Shown in pieces: positions 32,340 through 41,600 of a stretch of DNA of 42,242 nucleotides. The translations under genes and the position numbers were made by a program. The notes under the pieces are model-generated. The model did not search any database. It was given only the letters and a program-made list of their open reading frames with translations, and was not told the origin of the DNA. Source of the DNA: a virus. Location: the IMG/VR virus record IMGVR_UViG_3300042338_000752, positions 1-42,242 of that record. One strand, given 5' to 3'. Within the stretch, counting starts at the first letter, position 1. Each line of letters starts with the position of its first letter.

Positions 32340-32704
32340 AATTCACCCCCTCTATCGCGGCGATTCTGATTCTGTGCTGCTCGGCGATTGCGGCCGACGT
32401 GGCGGCCCCGGCAGCGGCAAACCCGCTGGACGTTGGGCAGTTGATTGAGAAGGTCGGCATCATCGGCGTGCTCGGTGGCGCAGTCTTCTACCTCCAGCGG
32501 CGCAACGAGGCATCGGAGAAACGGTCCCAAGATTTTGCCGAGCGCGCTTTGTCAACGCTTGCAACGTCGACGGCGGCCATCGGCGAAATCACCGAGGCGC
32601 TGGCGGCTCTGAATCTGGCCATCGCCGCGGAGACCGAGGAGACGCGCGAGATGCGCAAGGCGATCCAGGAGTCCGGTCGGACCATGGCGCGCACCCAGGC
32701 GTAA
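32336..32704 (+). CDS. Holin-like / inner-spanin-like membrane protein
   Basis: A 122-residue protein starting with GTG in the stop of the lipoprotein gene (32336). Residues 1-19 are a signal-like hydrophobic segment (AILILCCSAIA), followed by a short linker, one transmembrane helix at about 38-54 (KVGIIGVLGGAVFYL) and a long coiled-coil tail (RRNEASEKRSQDFAERALSTL, AETEETREMRKAIQES). The order membrane helix, basic patch and coiled coil recalls BhlA/UviB-type holin-like proteins and also i-spanins. It is probably part of the lysis cassette with the lipoprotein. Which of the two it is cannot be decided from sequence alone. Confidence 0.6.
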   Translation: MKFTPSIAAILILCCSAIAADVAAPAAANPLDVGQLIEKVGIIGVLGGAVFYLQRRNEASEKRSQDFAERALSTLATSTAAIGEITEALAALNLAIAAETEETREMRKAIQESGRTMARTQA

Positions 32705-32705
32705 C

Positions 32706-34454
32706 ATGAACCGCCACCGTTCCTACGCTCCTCTGGACGACTCTCCGACGCCTGATGGCGATGGGCAGTTCGTCGGCGTGAACGCCCGACTCAACCCGGA
32801 GCGCGTCAAGGCGGGATACGTGGCGGAGGCGGTCAACATGCGGTTTGAGACAGGGGCGGTTGCCACCCGCAAGGGTGTGCGAATCATGGCCTGGGGGGCG
32901 GATGGCGATGTCAGCGCCAATCCGTCGATTGTCACGCCTTACGGCAGGGTCATCACCGCCGCTCCGTTCTCGGATCCTGTCTCCGGGATCGAGTGGCTCA
33001 TCATCGTGGCGGATTCGGGGGTGTATCGTGCGCGCCCGGGGACCATGGGCGCACGAGTCGCTGTGCAATCGGGGTTGGATACCTCCGCCGCCGTGCAATT
33101 GGTGCAGACGTTCAACGGCATGGTGATGCTGCGGGGCCGGGCTCTGCCGCCAATTGTCATGGCATCAGTCGACGACGGGTTCAGGGCAATGCCTGATGCG
33201 GATACTCTGAAGGTGGCTGTGCCGCCATCGCTCAATGGTATCTACTTTCAGAATCGCTTATTTGTCGTCGATGGGAGGACCAGTTCCCAATACGTGGACA
33301 GCGTGTGGGTGTCCGACTTTGGTGGGGCGGCCAGCGTGCTTCAGGGGGACGCCGTCTTTAACGCCTTCCGGATCAATCAGGGGTCAGCGGATCGCCTGAC
33401 GGCGCTGGCCAAGTTCAACGACACCACGCTCGTCGCCTGCAAAGAGCGGAGCGTCTACGTCGTGTCCCAAATCTATGGGACGAACGAGGAGCTGGCCGTC
33501 AATGCCCGGCTCGACGAAGTGACTCGCGAGTATGGTTCGCGGTCGCCCCGGAGCTTTGTGCAGGTCGGGTCCGATCTGTGGTTCATGGGGCATCGCAGGG
33601 GCGTCTGTTCACTGCGCCTCACCGAGCAGGGGGCCGTCCGCGGCGTCGACGTGGCGGTTTCGCGCGACATCCAAGGCATCATCGACCGAATCAATTGGGA
33701 GCAGGCTGGTGGAATTGTGGCGGCCTCCCACGACAATCGTGTCTATTTCGCCGTGCCGATCGATGGCGCATCGGCCAACAACGCGGTCCTCGTCTACTCC
33801 ACGGTGAATCAGGCCTGGGCCGGGTACGATGAAGGGCCGGCGATCCGGGTTCAGTCCTGGCTCAAGTTCTCCTACGGGGGAACCGTGCGGCTGGGGTTTG
33901 TCACGGACAACGGATTTATCGCTCTGTACGAAGATGGGTTCTACGACCACACGGGCGACGAGGATGGGGTCATCGCCTACAATGCCATCGCCTCGCGAGT
34001 GAAGACGCGCGCTTACGGCGGAGGGGTGGCGGGCCGCGAACAGTTTGTCGGCGTCGAGACCAAGGTCGCGACGTGGAACCCCGCGTACACCATTCGCATC
34101 CACCCTGACGGCGTTGGGGAGGGGGAGCTGGTCGAAACCGTCGCGCTGTCCAACACCCGGTACGAACGGCCGTACGGAAAGGCCAACTGGGATCCCGCCA
34201 ATCCGGCCGGTGATTGGGATACGCCCTGGCGTCAAGATTACTCCCTGCTCGTGGGCGGCGTGCAAGTCACCGATGCCGCCGGCGCGGGCATCGTGGCCTT
34301 CGATCGCCACCAAGAATCCGTCCGATCGACGTGGATCCGGGCCAACGCCAGTTCGGTGGCGATCGAAATTGCCACCACCCGCGGGCGAATCGAGTTGCAG
34401 GGCGTCGCCCTCCAGATGCAACGCGCCGGAACGCGAGACGGATACGACCTCTGA
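32706..34454 (+). CDS. Beta-propeller tail protein (nozzle/stabilisation-like)
   Basis: A 582-residue protein. Its start (GVNARLNPERVKAGYVAEAVNMRFETGAVATRKG) matches a pattern I know from podovirus tail proteins whose body is a beta-propeller forming the lower tail tube, such as T7-type nozzle proteins. The body has repeated blades with hydrophobic strands: WLIIVADSGVYRARPG, MVMLRGRALPPIVM, RLFVVDGRTSS, VVSQIYGTNEELAVN, RVYFAVPIDG. The C-terminal 150 residues form a separate beta domain. There is no tape-measure or tube gene in the window, which supports a short-tailed virion using such a nozzle. Confidence 0.7.
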   Translation: MNRHRSYAPLDDSPTPDGDGQFVGVNARLNPERVKAGYVAEAVNMRFETGAVATRKGVRIMAWGADGDVSANPSIVTPYGRVITAAPFSDPVSGIEWLIIVADSGVYRARPGTMGARVAVQSGLDTSAAVQLVQTFNGMVMLRGRALPPIVMASVDDGFRAMPDADTLKVAVPPSLNGIYFQNRLFVVDGRTSSQYVDSVWVSDFGGAASVLQGDAVFNAFRINQGSADRLTALAKFNDTTLVACKERSVYVVSQIYGTNEELAVNARLDEVTREYGSRSPRSFVQVGSDLWFMGHRRGVCSLRLTEQGAVRGVDVAVSRDIQGIIDRINWEQAGGIVAASHDNRVYFAVPIDGASANNAVLVYSTVNQAWAGYDEGPAIRVQSWLKFSYGGTVRLGFVTDNGFIALYEDGFYDHTGDEDGVIAYNAIASRVKTRAYGGGVAGREQFVGVETKVATWNPAYTIRIHPDGVGEGELVETVALSNTRYERPYGKANWDPANPAGDWDTPWRQDYSLLVGGVQVTDAAGAGIVAFDRHQESVRSTWIRANASSVAIEIATTRGRIELQGVALQMQRAGTRDGYDL

Positions 34455-34464
34455 AAGGTAACCC

Positions 34465-35448
34465 ATGCTGACCCTCTCCATTACGCGCGGCTACACCATG
34501 CAGGCCAACGTCGCCCCCTCGGTGGACGACTGGAATGCCGCGTTCCTGCCAAACGCCACGCTCGACGGATTTGTGGGGGCGTCGGACATTTCGGAGGACG
34601 CCATCTCGTTCAACCACCTGGGCGCCCAAGTCTTCAATGGGCTGAACACGCTGGCGGCATTGGCCGTGGGGGACAAGCTGCCGGTCTACGATCTCAGCGC
34701 CACGGACAACGCGGCGGTGACGGTCGCGGTGCTCATCAATGGCGTGTTCAGCCTGGCGGCCACCGCGGTCACGGCGTTCACCTCCTACACCGCCGACAAA
34801 TTCACCCTCCACAACGGCACGGCGGCCGTCACGATGACGCCCGCCATTCTGGCGGAGCAGCTCATTGCGCAGGCTCCGGCTCTCACGACCGTGGACCTCG
34901 CGGACGAGGTGGTGGTCCATGATGCCTCCGACCCGGACGGATCGCGGGCCAAGCGGGTCACCATCGCCAACATCCTCCCGGCAGTGGGCACCCCGGGGAT
35001 TTACAACGGAGTCATCGGCTTGGATACCGATGCAGTGGGCCGCGTGACTGCCGTCCGGACCTCCGGTGGCTCTGGGGCGCGGTATGATTCGCCGGCGTCG
35101 GTGACGTTGCCCACGGCTGCGGGCTGGGCCAATGGGGTCGACATCAACACCGGTCTGGGCGCGCGGCCTGGCATCGTGCAGGGGTGGCTGATTTGCAATG
35201 ATGCCGGCGGAGACGCTGGTTGGGCGCAGAACGACATCATTCCCATGGATTGGGTGGTGTTCGATACCACCGGATCCACCTACTTCAATGGCCGGTATGG
35301 GCTCGTGCCCAACGGCAGCGCTGGGGTGCTGCGATTGTTCCAGCCGGACAACGGGGGGACGGGGGCGCGCGTGCAAAACAAGACCACCGGCGATGACGCG
35401 GCAATCACCCTGACCAAATGGAAATGCCTGATTTCCGCCATTCGATGA
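34465..35448 (+). CDS. Tail appendage or fibre-like protein
   Basis: A 327-residue protein with a Shine-Dalgarno-like AAGG upstream. The first 50 residues contain VDDWNAAFLPNATLDGFVGASDISEDAISFNHL, similar to N-terminal virion-attachment parts of short fibres. It is then rich in Thr, Ala and Val beta strands (DNAAVTVAVLINGVFSLAATAV). A final beta-rich part (GVIGLDTDAVGRVTAVRTSGGSG, WVVFDTTGSTYFNGRYGLVPNG) looks like a small head or tip domain. No enzyme motif. It is probably a second, shorter appendage beside the large tailspike. It overlaps the next gene by ATGA (35445). Confidence 0.6.
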   Translation: MLTLSITRGYTMQANVAPSVDDWNAAFLPNATLDGFVGASDISEDAISFNHLGAQVFNGLNTLAALAVGDKLPVYDLSATDNAAVTVAVLINGVFSLAATAVTAFTSYTADKFTLHNGTAAVTMTPAILAEQLIAQAPALTTVDLADEVVVHDASDPDGSRAKRVTIANILPAVGTPGIYNGVIGLDTDAVGRVTAVRTSGGSGARYDSPASVTLPTAAGWANGVDINTGLGARPGIVQGWLICNDAGGDAGWAQNDIIPMDWVVFDTTGSTYFNGRYGLVPNGSAGVLRLFQPDNGGTGARVQNKTTGDDAAITLTKWKCLISAIR

Positions 35449-35648
35449 ACGACGATCGGCAATCTCTCCACCGACTCCTGACCGCAGACATGCGGTTTGG
35501 GGCCTTCCTGACGGCGTTTGCCGGGGGGTGGAGGGACTCCAATGGTCACGCTATCCCCAATGGTGGCCACCTCATGAAGCGGTTGCAGGACGAAGTGGAG
35601 GCCATGGAGCAGGCGCTTGCCCAAGCCAAGAAGGAGCTGGGCCTGTGA
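35445..35648 (+). CDS. Small helical protein
   Basis: A 67-residue protein from the ATG at 35445, inside the stop of the appendage gene. The first part (MNDDRQSLHRLLTADMRFGAFLTAFAGGW) includes an amphipathic helix. The C-terminal part is a charged coiled-coil-like helix (MKRLQDEVEAMEQALAQAKKELG). Its stop overlaps the GTG of the next gene (35645). It could be a small virion or assembly protein. No family recognised. Confidence 0.55.
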   Translation: MNDDRQSLHRLLTADMRFGAFLTAFAGGWRDSNGHAIPNGGHLMKRLQDEVEAMEQALAQAKKELGL

Positions 35649-36010
35649 AACTGCCCTGGCAGCGCGCCAAGGATTGGTGGGAACGATTCGGCGACGGGCA
35701 GCCCTTCGAGACGCTGCTGGGCCAGTACTTGGCTGGGGGGCACTACGTGTGGTCCAGTCCCACGGAGTTCGTCTTGGCTGCCGAGGTGCGGTTGGATGGC
35801 GACATCATGGTTCAGTCTGTCCGGCCCAATGCCTGGTTCCTCCACCTGGCGGCGGCAGCTCACGGCAAATTCGACCCTGCCGCCTTCCTCCGGCTTGCGC
35901 CGCGGTCCCATGAGGCCGTATGCTACCACCGACGCGGTCGCCTCCACGTCATTCGCTGGGTTCAATTCGCCGGCCGCCAGCCAGCTCCTCCCATGACAAA
36001 TGGGAAGTAG
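35645..36010 (+). CDS. Unrecognised protein before the internal virion genes
   Basis: A 121-residue protein from the GTG at 35645. It opens with KLPWQRAKDWWERFGDGQPFETLLGQYL and continues with beta strands (YVWSSPTEFVLAAEVRLDGDIMVQSV), a Trp/Phe-rich part (NAWFLHLAAAAHGK) and a final stretch with CYHRRGRLHVIRWVQF. Comparable small proteins occur just before internal virion genes in other phages with giant polyvalent proteins, but no function is known. Its last 11 bases overlap the next gene. Confidence 0.55.
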   Translation: MKLPWQRAKDWWERFGDGQPFETLLGQYLAGGHYVWSSPTEFVLAAEVRLDGDIMVQSVRPNAWFLHLAAAAHGKFDPAAFLRLAPRSHEAVCYHRRGRLHVIRWVQFAGRQPAPPMTNGK

Positions 36011-36824
36011 CGTATCGACCCCGCCCCCGCGCGACTACGCGCAGGAAACCCGCGACACGTTGCAGGCGCAGGTCGACCTCGCGCCCGAGCAATATGCCGC
36101 GGAGGCTCAATTCAGGCCCAAGTATGCGGCCCTCGACCTTGAAACCCTCGGCACCACGCTGAAGGGCAATGCCGCGTCCCCTGGGCTGCTCAGCCTGTTC
36201 GAGAATGACATTGCCCCGGTGCTTTCCCGGGTCGATGCCGGGGACCGCAAGGCCCGGACGGATTCCGATCTGGCCCTGATTCGGGATCAGGCTGGCAACG
36301 TCACCAAGGCTCTACGCACCGCCGCCGGCACGGACGGGCTGGTGACCGACATGGAGCGGCAGGCACGCGAAGGACTGGCCGCTGGCGCCGGCATGGATGC
36401 CAGCTTGGCCAACGAGGTGGAGCAGGGGGTCCGATCGGCGCAGGCGGCCCGGGGATTTGGATTCGGCGCTCCGGACGCTGTCGTAGAGGCTTTCGCCCGC
36501 GGCGATCGGGGCAATGCCCTTCGGCAGCAGCGACAACAGTTCGCCCAGCAGACGGTCGGCACTCTCCAGGCCACCGGTGGCGATCCGGTGATGGCCCTCC
36601 TCGGGCGGCCGTCGCAGGTCCTCGGCATGACTCCCGGCGTCGCGGCACAGGGAAGCGCCATGAATCCCGGCCGACTGTTCAATCCCGAGAGCGGGTACGC
36701 CAGCGACGTGTTCAACACCAACTTCAACGCCAAGGCGGCGGCAAAGATCGCACAGGCCAACAACGACACGGCCATCACCGCCGCCGGAATCTCCGCCGCC
36801 GGCAGCGCGGCCAGCTCCCTGTAG
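36000..36824 (+). CDS. Probable internal virion (ejection) protein
   Basis: A 274-residue protein from the ATG at 36000, overlapping the gene before by 11 bp. It is almost entirely helical and rich in Ala, Gln and Gly: TLQAQVDLAPEQYAAEAQF, then FENDIAPVLSRVDAGDRKAR, then a Gly/Ala-rich middle (GAGMDASLANEVEQGVRSAQAARGFGFG) and a C-terminal Ala-rich helix (KAAAKIAQANNDTAITAAGISAAG). Helical Ala-rich proteins placed just before a giant polyvalent protein are typically carried inside the head and ejected with the DNA. The role is inferred from context and composition. Confidence 0.6.
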   Translation: MGSSVSTPPPRDYAQETRDTLQAQVDLAPEQYAAEAQFRPKYAALDLETLGTTLKGNAASPGLLSLFENDIAPVLSRVDAGDRKARTDSDLALIRDQAGNVTKALRTAAGTDGLVTDMERQAREGLAAGAGMDASLANEVEQGVRSAQAARGFGFGAPDAVVEAFARGDRGNALRQQRQQFAQQTVGTLQATGGDPVMALLGRPSQVLGMTPGVAAQGSAMNPGRLFNPESGYASDVFNTNFNAKAAAKIAQANNDTAITAAGISAAGSAASSL

Positions 36825-36826
36825 CC

Positions 36827-37093
36827 ATGCCCTACAACGCACAAGCCAGCCTCGGGCGCCCGATCATGATGCCCCAGTCCAAGGGGGCGATGACCCCCGA
36901 AGACATCGAGGAGCGCCAAGCCAAACTCGACGCCATGGGCCTGGGCGATTCGCTGGCCGGGCAGCTCAACCAGTGGGCGGGCAAGATGGTCGCGCAGAAG
37001 TCCGCCGTGAAAGACTCGATTCTGCAATCCACCGGATCCTCGGCCATGACGGGGTCGGCGTTGTCCGGCATGGGTGCGGCTGCGGCTCTATGA
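36827..37093 (+). CDS. Small protein in ejection-protein cluster
   Basis: An 88-residue protein starting 2 bp after the previous gene. It begins MPYN, as does the protein at 37505. The first part is Pro/Met-rich (ASLGRPIMMPQSKGAM); the middle is helical (EDIEERQAKLDAMGLGDSLAGQLNQWAGKM); the end is Gly/Ser/Ala-rich (SSAMTGSALSGMGAAAAL). It could be a small virion or assembly protein. Its stop overlaps the next start (ATGA at 37090). Confidence 0.55.
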   Translation: MPYNAQASLGRPIMMPQSKGAMTPEDIEERQAKLDAMGLGDSLAGQLNQWAGKMVAQKSAVKDSILQSTGSSAMTGSALSGMGAAAAL

Positions 37094-37503
37094 CGTCCGC
37101 GTCGCCAATCCTGCGCGTCTACGCCATCGCCTCGAACGAGAACCCCGAGGCGTATCAGTGGCTCTGTGCCTGGCACGGCTGGTGCCATGCCATCGACGAC
37201 CACGTGGACGAACTGCGATCCCCTCGTGAAGTGGTCTCCCTGTGCGCTCGCGGGGCAGTCATCTTCTCGGCGCCCTTCTATCGCCGCCATGCGGAAGCCC
37301 TGGGGCCTTTGGTCGGCATCATCGCGGCTCAATACGAGAAGTCCCTCGAAGTGTCCGGCGTGCTCGCGGACGCCCTGCGCATCGCCGGCAATCAAATGGT
37401 GCTGGCCGTGGCCTATCTGACTGGCGGCACCGAGGGTGTGCGGCGAACCAGTGACGCCCTTTGGCCCGTGGTTGAGGCCACCCAACTCCAAACCAACCCC
37501 TGA
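37090..37503 (+). CDS. Helical phage protein with DDHVDE motif
   Basis: A 137-residue all-helical protein. It contains YQWLCAWHGWCHAIDDHVDE, an arrangement recalling the Asp-rich metal site of trans-isoprenoid synthases (YxxCRxVDDxVDE). A second helix block follows (VVSLCARGAVIFSAPFYRRHAEAL) and a third with ADALRIAGNQMVLAVAYLTGG. I know similar short proteins from internal-virion clusters of phages with giant polyvalent proteins. It lacks the size (about 250-300 residues) and the second Asp motif of real synthases, so enzymatic activity is unlikely. Its role is unknown. It overlaps the gene before by ATGA. Confidence 0.6.
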   Translation: MTSASPILRVYAIASNENPEAYQWLCAWHGWCHAIDDHVDELRSPREVVSLCARGAVIFSAPFYRRHAEALGPLVGIIAAQYEKSLEVSGVLADALRIAGNQMVLAVAYLTGGTEGVRRTSDALWPVVEATQLQTNP

Positions 37504-37504
37504 C

Positions 37505-38698
37505 ATGCCTTACAATCCGGGAATCCAGTATCGCGGCGACCAGTACCTCTTTGAGGGCATCGCCAGCGCCGGCAACAGTCTTGCGGGGGCCATCCGGGAG
37601 TATCGTGACACGCGGGAGAAATCGCGCGCGGCCGATACCGCCTTCGAAGGCTTGGCCGGATTGGCTGGGGAGCTGGCCAAAAACGGCTCGTTGCCTCCCA
37701 CGCTGCTGGAACAACTTCCGGATGCCGGCAAGTTCTCCGGGCTCTCGCTGTCGCAGAAGCAGGCGAAGCTGGGGTCGCTCACGGCCTCGATCGCGCAACT
37801 GGTCGCCGACTCAAACCAGCGGTCCGACCGCGAGATGCGGGGCGCGTACTTGGACCTGGCAACTCGGCAGGATGCTCGGAGCGCGCGGAAGGATGCGGTG
37901 GAGACGCCGTTGGTCCTGGAAGGGCTCAGGCTGAACAACGCCGCGGTGAAAGATGCCTCCGCGAGGCGCGAGACCGAGCAGTCGGCCAATGCCGGACTCC
38001 TGACCGATCTGCAGCGGTACGACGCCATGGCGGCCAACCCTCCGCTGGCGCTGGATCCGTCCATGCGCGACGCCCTGAAGCGCCCCGGTGGTGTTGAGCT
38101 GGCCGCCCTGGCGCGCAACCCCGGGGTGGATCCTGAGACGCGCCGGTCGCTGCTCGGGTACGCGCTCGATCCCCGCAAGAACCGTGAGAGCTGGAACCTG
38201 ACCCCTGGCCAACGGGTCGACTACGGCGACGGGAATGTGGGGCTCGCCATCAATCGCGACAACGTGGTGATTCCAAAGGCGGCGGCCAAAGAGAAGAAGC
38301 CGACGTTGAGCGCCACGCAGTCGAAGATTCTGGACGACGTTGCCGCAAGAAAGTCGTCGGCACGAAAGCAACGCGACGACGCGCAGGCCGAGGTGGATTC
38401 CGGCAACAAAAAGCCCGGTCCCGACTGGTGGCCCGGCGGGGGCAAGCCCTACGCCAAACAGGTCGAGGATCTCGACAAGGAACTGGTGGACCTCGAGGAG
38501 CGCATTGCCCAGATCCGGGGAGCTGGTGCCACCGAGGTGAAAGGTGGCGGAAAGCCCGAGGCGTCGTCCGCGGCGCCGGCACCGGTGGTGTCCGTGGCGG
38601 ATGAAACGGAACAGGCAAGGCAGGCGATTGCGAACGGAGCCAACCCGGCGGCGGTCGCAAGGCGGTTCAAGGAGCGAACTGGGAAGGACCTGATGTAA
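37505..38698 (+). CDS. Probable internal virion (ejection) protein
   Basis: A 397-residue protein from the ATG at 37505. The N-terminal half is helical (GIASAGNSLAGAIREYRDTREKSRAADTAFEGLAGLAGEL; MRGAYLDLATRQDARSARKDAVETPL). The middle contains PGVDPETRRSLLGYALDPRKNRESWNLTPGQRV. The C-terminal part has a coiled coil (KSSARKQRDDAQAEVDS, KQVEDLDKELVDLEERIAQI), a Pro/Ala linker and a final short motif (ARQAIANGANPAAVARRFKERTG) that reads like a small three-helix element. It lies directly before the giant polyvalent protein gene (1 bp gap), so the two may be packaged together. The function is inferred. Confidence 0.6.
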   Translation: MPYNPGIQYRGDQYLFEGIASAGNSLAGAIREYRDTREKSRAADTAFEGLAGLAGELAKNGSLPPTLLEQLPDAGKFSGLSLSQKQAKLGSLTASIAQLVADSNQRSDREMRGAYLDLATRQDARSARKDAVETPLVLEGLRLNNAAVKDASARRETEQSANAGLLTDLQRYDAMAANPPLALDPSMRDALKRPGGVELAALARNPGVDPETRRSLLGYALDPRKNRESWNLTPGQRVDYGDGNVGLAINRDNVVIPKAAAKEKKPTLSATQSKILDDVAARKSSARKQRDDAQAEVDSGNKKPGPDWWPGGGKPYAKQVEDLDKELVDLEERIAQIRGAGATEVKGGGKPEASSAAPAPVVSVADETEQARQAIANGANPAAVARRFKERTGKDLM

Positions 38699-38699
38699 C

Positions 38700-41600
38700 A
38701 TGGGAGCCTACGATGACCTCGTGCCGGTTGATTCTGGCGTTGATCCTTACGCGGACCTCGTTCCTCCCGCACCACGTCCTCGCACCACCGATAGCCCTGG
38801 TCGTGTCCGACTGGAATCGTACGCGGCCGGCATGGAGCGTCTCGGAGAGGAAACTCCATTGGGCGCCATCGGCCAACGGGTCGCCTTGGGTGGCAAAACC
38901 CTCCTGGCCGCCTTTGCGGACATGGCGACCGTCCTTCCGGGTGGGCCTGAACCGTCGGCCGAGAACCTTCGCGCGTACGCGCAAAATCCCGAGGCACCGC
39001 TCCCTGTCGAGGAAGGCCTGGCGGAAATGTCTGGCCTCGGCTCAATCCCGACCAAGGCGGCGGCAGGTTTGATTCGGACCGTGCCGGCTCTGGGGGCCAC
39101 CGCGTTGCTGGCGGGTGCCGGGGTGCCCAGCGCCTTGGCGGCGGCCATTCCCATGTCGGCCGACGAGCGCGGTGTCCCCGACCCCAAGGGGGTCGCTGTG
39201 GGCGCCATGCTGCCGGGGGTCAGTGCCGCCGGAGAGCGCGCGGTGGCCGCTGGGCTGGCGCGCCTACCCATGAAGGAAGTGGCCATCGTGCTCTCGCGCG
39301 ATCCGCTGCGCCTCAAGGGCAAGGTGGTGCAGAAGTTCGGTCCGGTGGATCTGTCTAACGACGTGTTCCGGCAGTGGATGGAGACGGGGGGAGGGGTCGC
39401 GAGTGCCAACGCTTTCCTGCTGGCGACACAGATTCCGGAGATTGCTGCGCTACCCGCGGAGCAACGAGTCGAGGCGGTCATCGATTCGATGGCTGCCAAC
39501 ATCGGGCCGAGCCTGCTGGGCTTCGTGGCGCGCAAGCCCATGTCGGGAGCCATGGAGCGCATGGCGCCCGAGATTATGCGGCGGGCCAAAGACGCTTTCA
39601 CTGCCAAGCCTCCGCCGCGGCGTGGGCCTGGGGGCCCCAACATGCCGGCCGAGGAAGGTGCTCCTGTCCCTCCTCCGGATCCTGCTGGGCCTTACGGCGA
39701 CTTGGTGCCAACAAAATTTGGGGGAGGTGAACCCAAACCGCAGGAGGCATCCCCAATGCCGCCAGCGCCGACGGGTGTGGTTGAGCCCGTCACACCACCG
39801 CGCGAGGAGGTGACCAGCAATGAGCAAGGCCAAACCCAAGAGCCGAAGCAAGAAGAAGGGGTATTGATCCCGCCGCCAGACAGTAAACCAGCGCCTCCGC
39901 CGGATGGCCCGGCGCCGGAACCCGTCAAGGTTCCAGCGCCGCTGCCTCCGACGCCTGCGACGCCTCCGGATCCGGCCGCCACAAACCCCGGTGAGCTGGT
40001 GGCCAATTTCGTGCGTAACTCGCTGGCGAACGGCGGAGCTGTTGGCCAGGCCGAAGTGCTGCGCATGGGAAAGGAGCTGGGGCTCGAAGAACGCGAGGCG
40101 GAGGAATGGGCGGAGCTTGGTTCCACGGAGGCCTCGAGGGGAATCGTGCAGACGGAGGACATGACGCCCCGCGAGAAGTTCGCGGCGCTGGTGTCGCTCT
40201 ACGACAAGATGCCTCGGGCTGCGACGCGCGACGTCGAGACCAAGGTCAATCAACAGTATTCCACCCCGCCGCCCCTGGCGTACGTCGCCAGCCTGCTCGC
40301 CGACATCCCGGGGGGAACAAGGGTGGTGGATCCAACTGCCGGGCACGGCATGCTCACGATCGCGACAAGCCCAAAAGCAAACGTGGTGCTCAATGAGTTG
40401 GCGCAAGGAAGGCTTGAGCGATTGACCCGATTTGTTCGGGGGTCCAATGCTTTCGTGTCCAACATGGACGCCACTTCCGCGGAATTCTTCGAAAGGCTTG
40501 CTCTCTCCCGGGTGGACCGGCTTGCCATGAATCCGCCCTTTGGGACCGTGATGGGGCCCGACGGCAAATCGATCTCCTGGCCCATTGCCAACCCGGCCCT
40601 GCCTCGGAACCAATCGACAGTGTCCATCGACCTGGCCATCGGGCTCAACGCCCTCGACAAGATGGCCCCGGATGGGAAGGCCTTCCTCATCATCGGGTCC
40701 AAGACCGGGACGCCCTTCGGCGAAATGAGCGAGGATCCGGCGCAACGGGCGAAGGACTACCAGCGCGGGGTCATGCTGGAATTCTTCCAGCGGTTCAACG
40801 TGGTCGATTGGTTCACCGTCGGGGGCGACCTCTACCGCAAAATGGGAGCGGGGTGGCCGGTGGACGTCATCATCGTTCACGGCAAGGGCAAGACCCCCTC
40901 GTCCAAAGAGGGAGGCATCGAGCGCCCTTGGATCAAACCTCCCCGCGTAATCGAATCCTGGGAGGAACTCGGCAAGCTGATTCCTGAAGCGAAACATGAA
41001 AGCATCCATTCCCCGAAACCCCAGCCCCGACCCGAAGCTGGTGGATCAAGCGGTCGATCTCCTGGCGGACGCTCTGACGGAAGTACTCCTGGAGCAGGAC
41101 AGGGAGGTGGGGAGCGATCCGGAGGCGAGGCGTTACCTGCTCCGCGACCTGAACGGATCCCTGCGGCAGGCGGGGGCGGGGACGGGGGCGGACGTCCGGC
41201 CGTCGATGCTGGACGACCCCGACCGCCTGCTCCGCCCGCACCTGCGGGCGTCCCTGGAGATTCCGGCGACGGAATTGGCAAGGGAAAGCCGGGAGCGCCT
41301 GGTCCAGTGGATCGAGTCGGCGCCCCCGCTCCGGAGCCCCGAGCGCCTGGGGTGGGCGAACGAAGCGCCCCACCTGCTCCGCGGCGAGACCTGACGCCGC
41401 AGCCTCCGACCGAGGGGCTGCCGGCGTCGCTCATGGTGCCCTACGTGGGGGCGTCCCGCGGGCCGTCGCTCAACCTCGTGGCGCCGCGAAACATCGCGTC
41501 GCAAATGCTCAACGCCCAACGCGCGCTTGAGCGCGAGGTGGGCATGCCGGTTGACGAGTACGTTGCGGGGAAGCTCGGCCGAGACCTGGCGACCCTCCAC

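Noticed and set aside
37090-37503. Annotation as an isoprenoid synthase enzyme.
   Set aside because: The protein is about half the needed length and lacks the second Asp-rich motif; only the first motif resembles the family.
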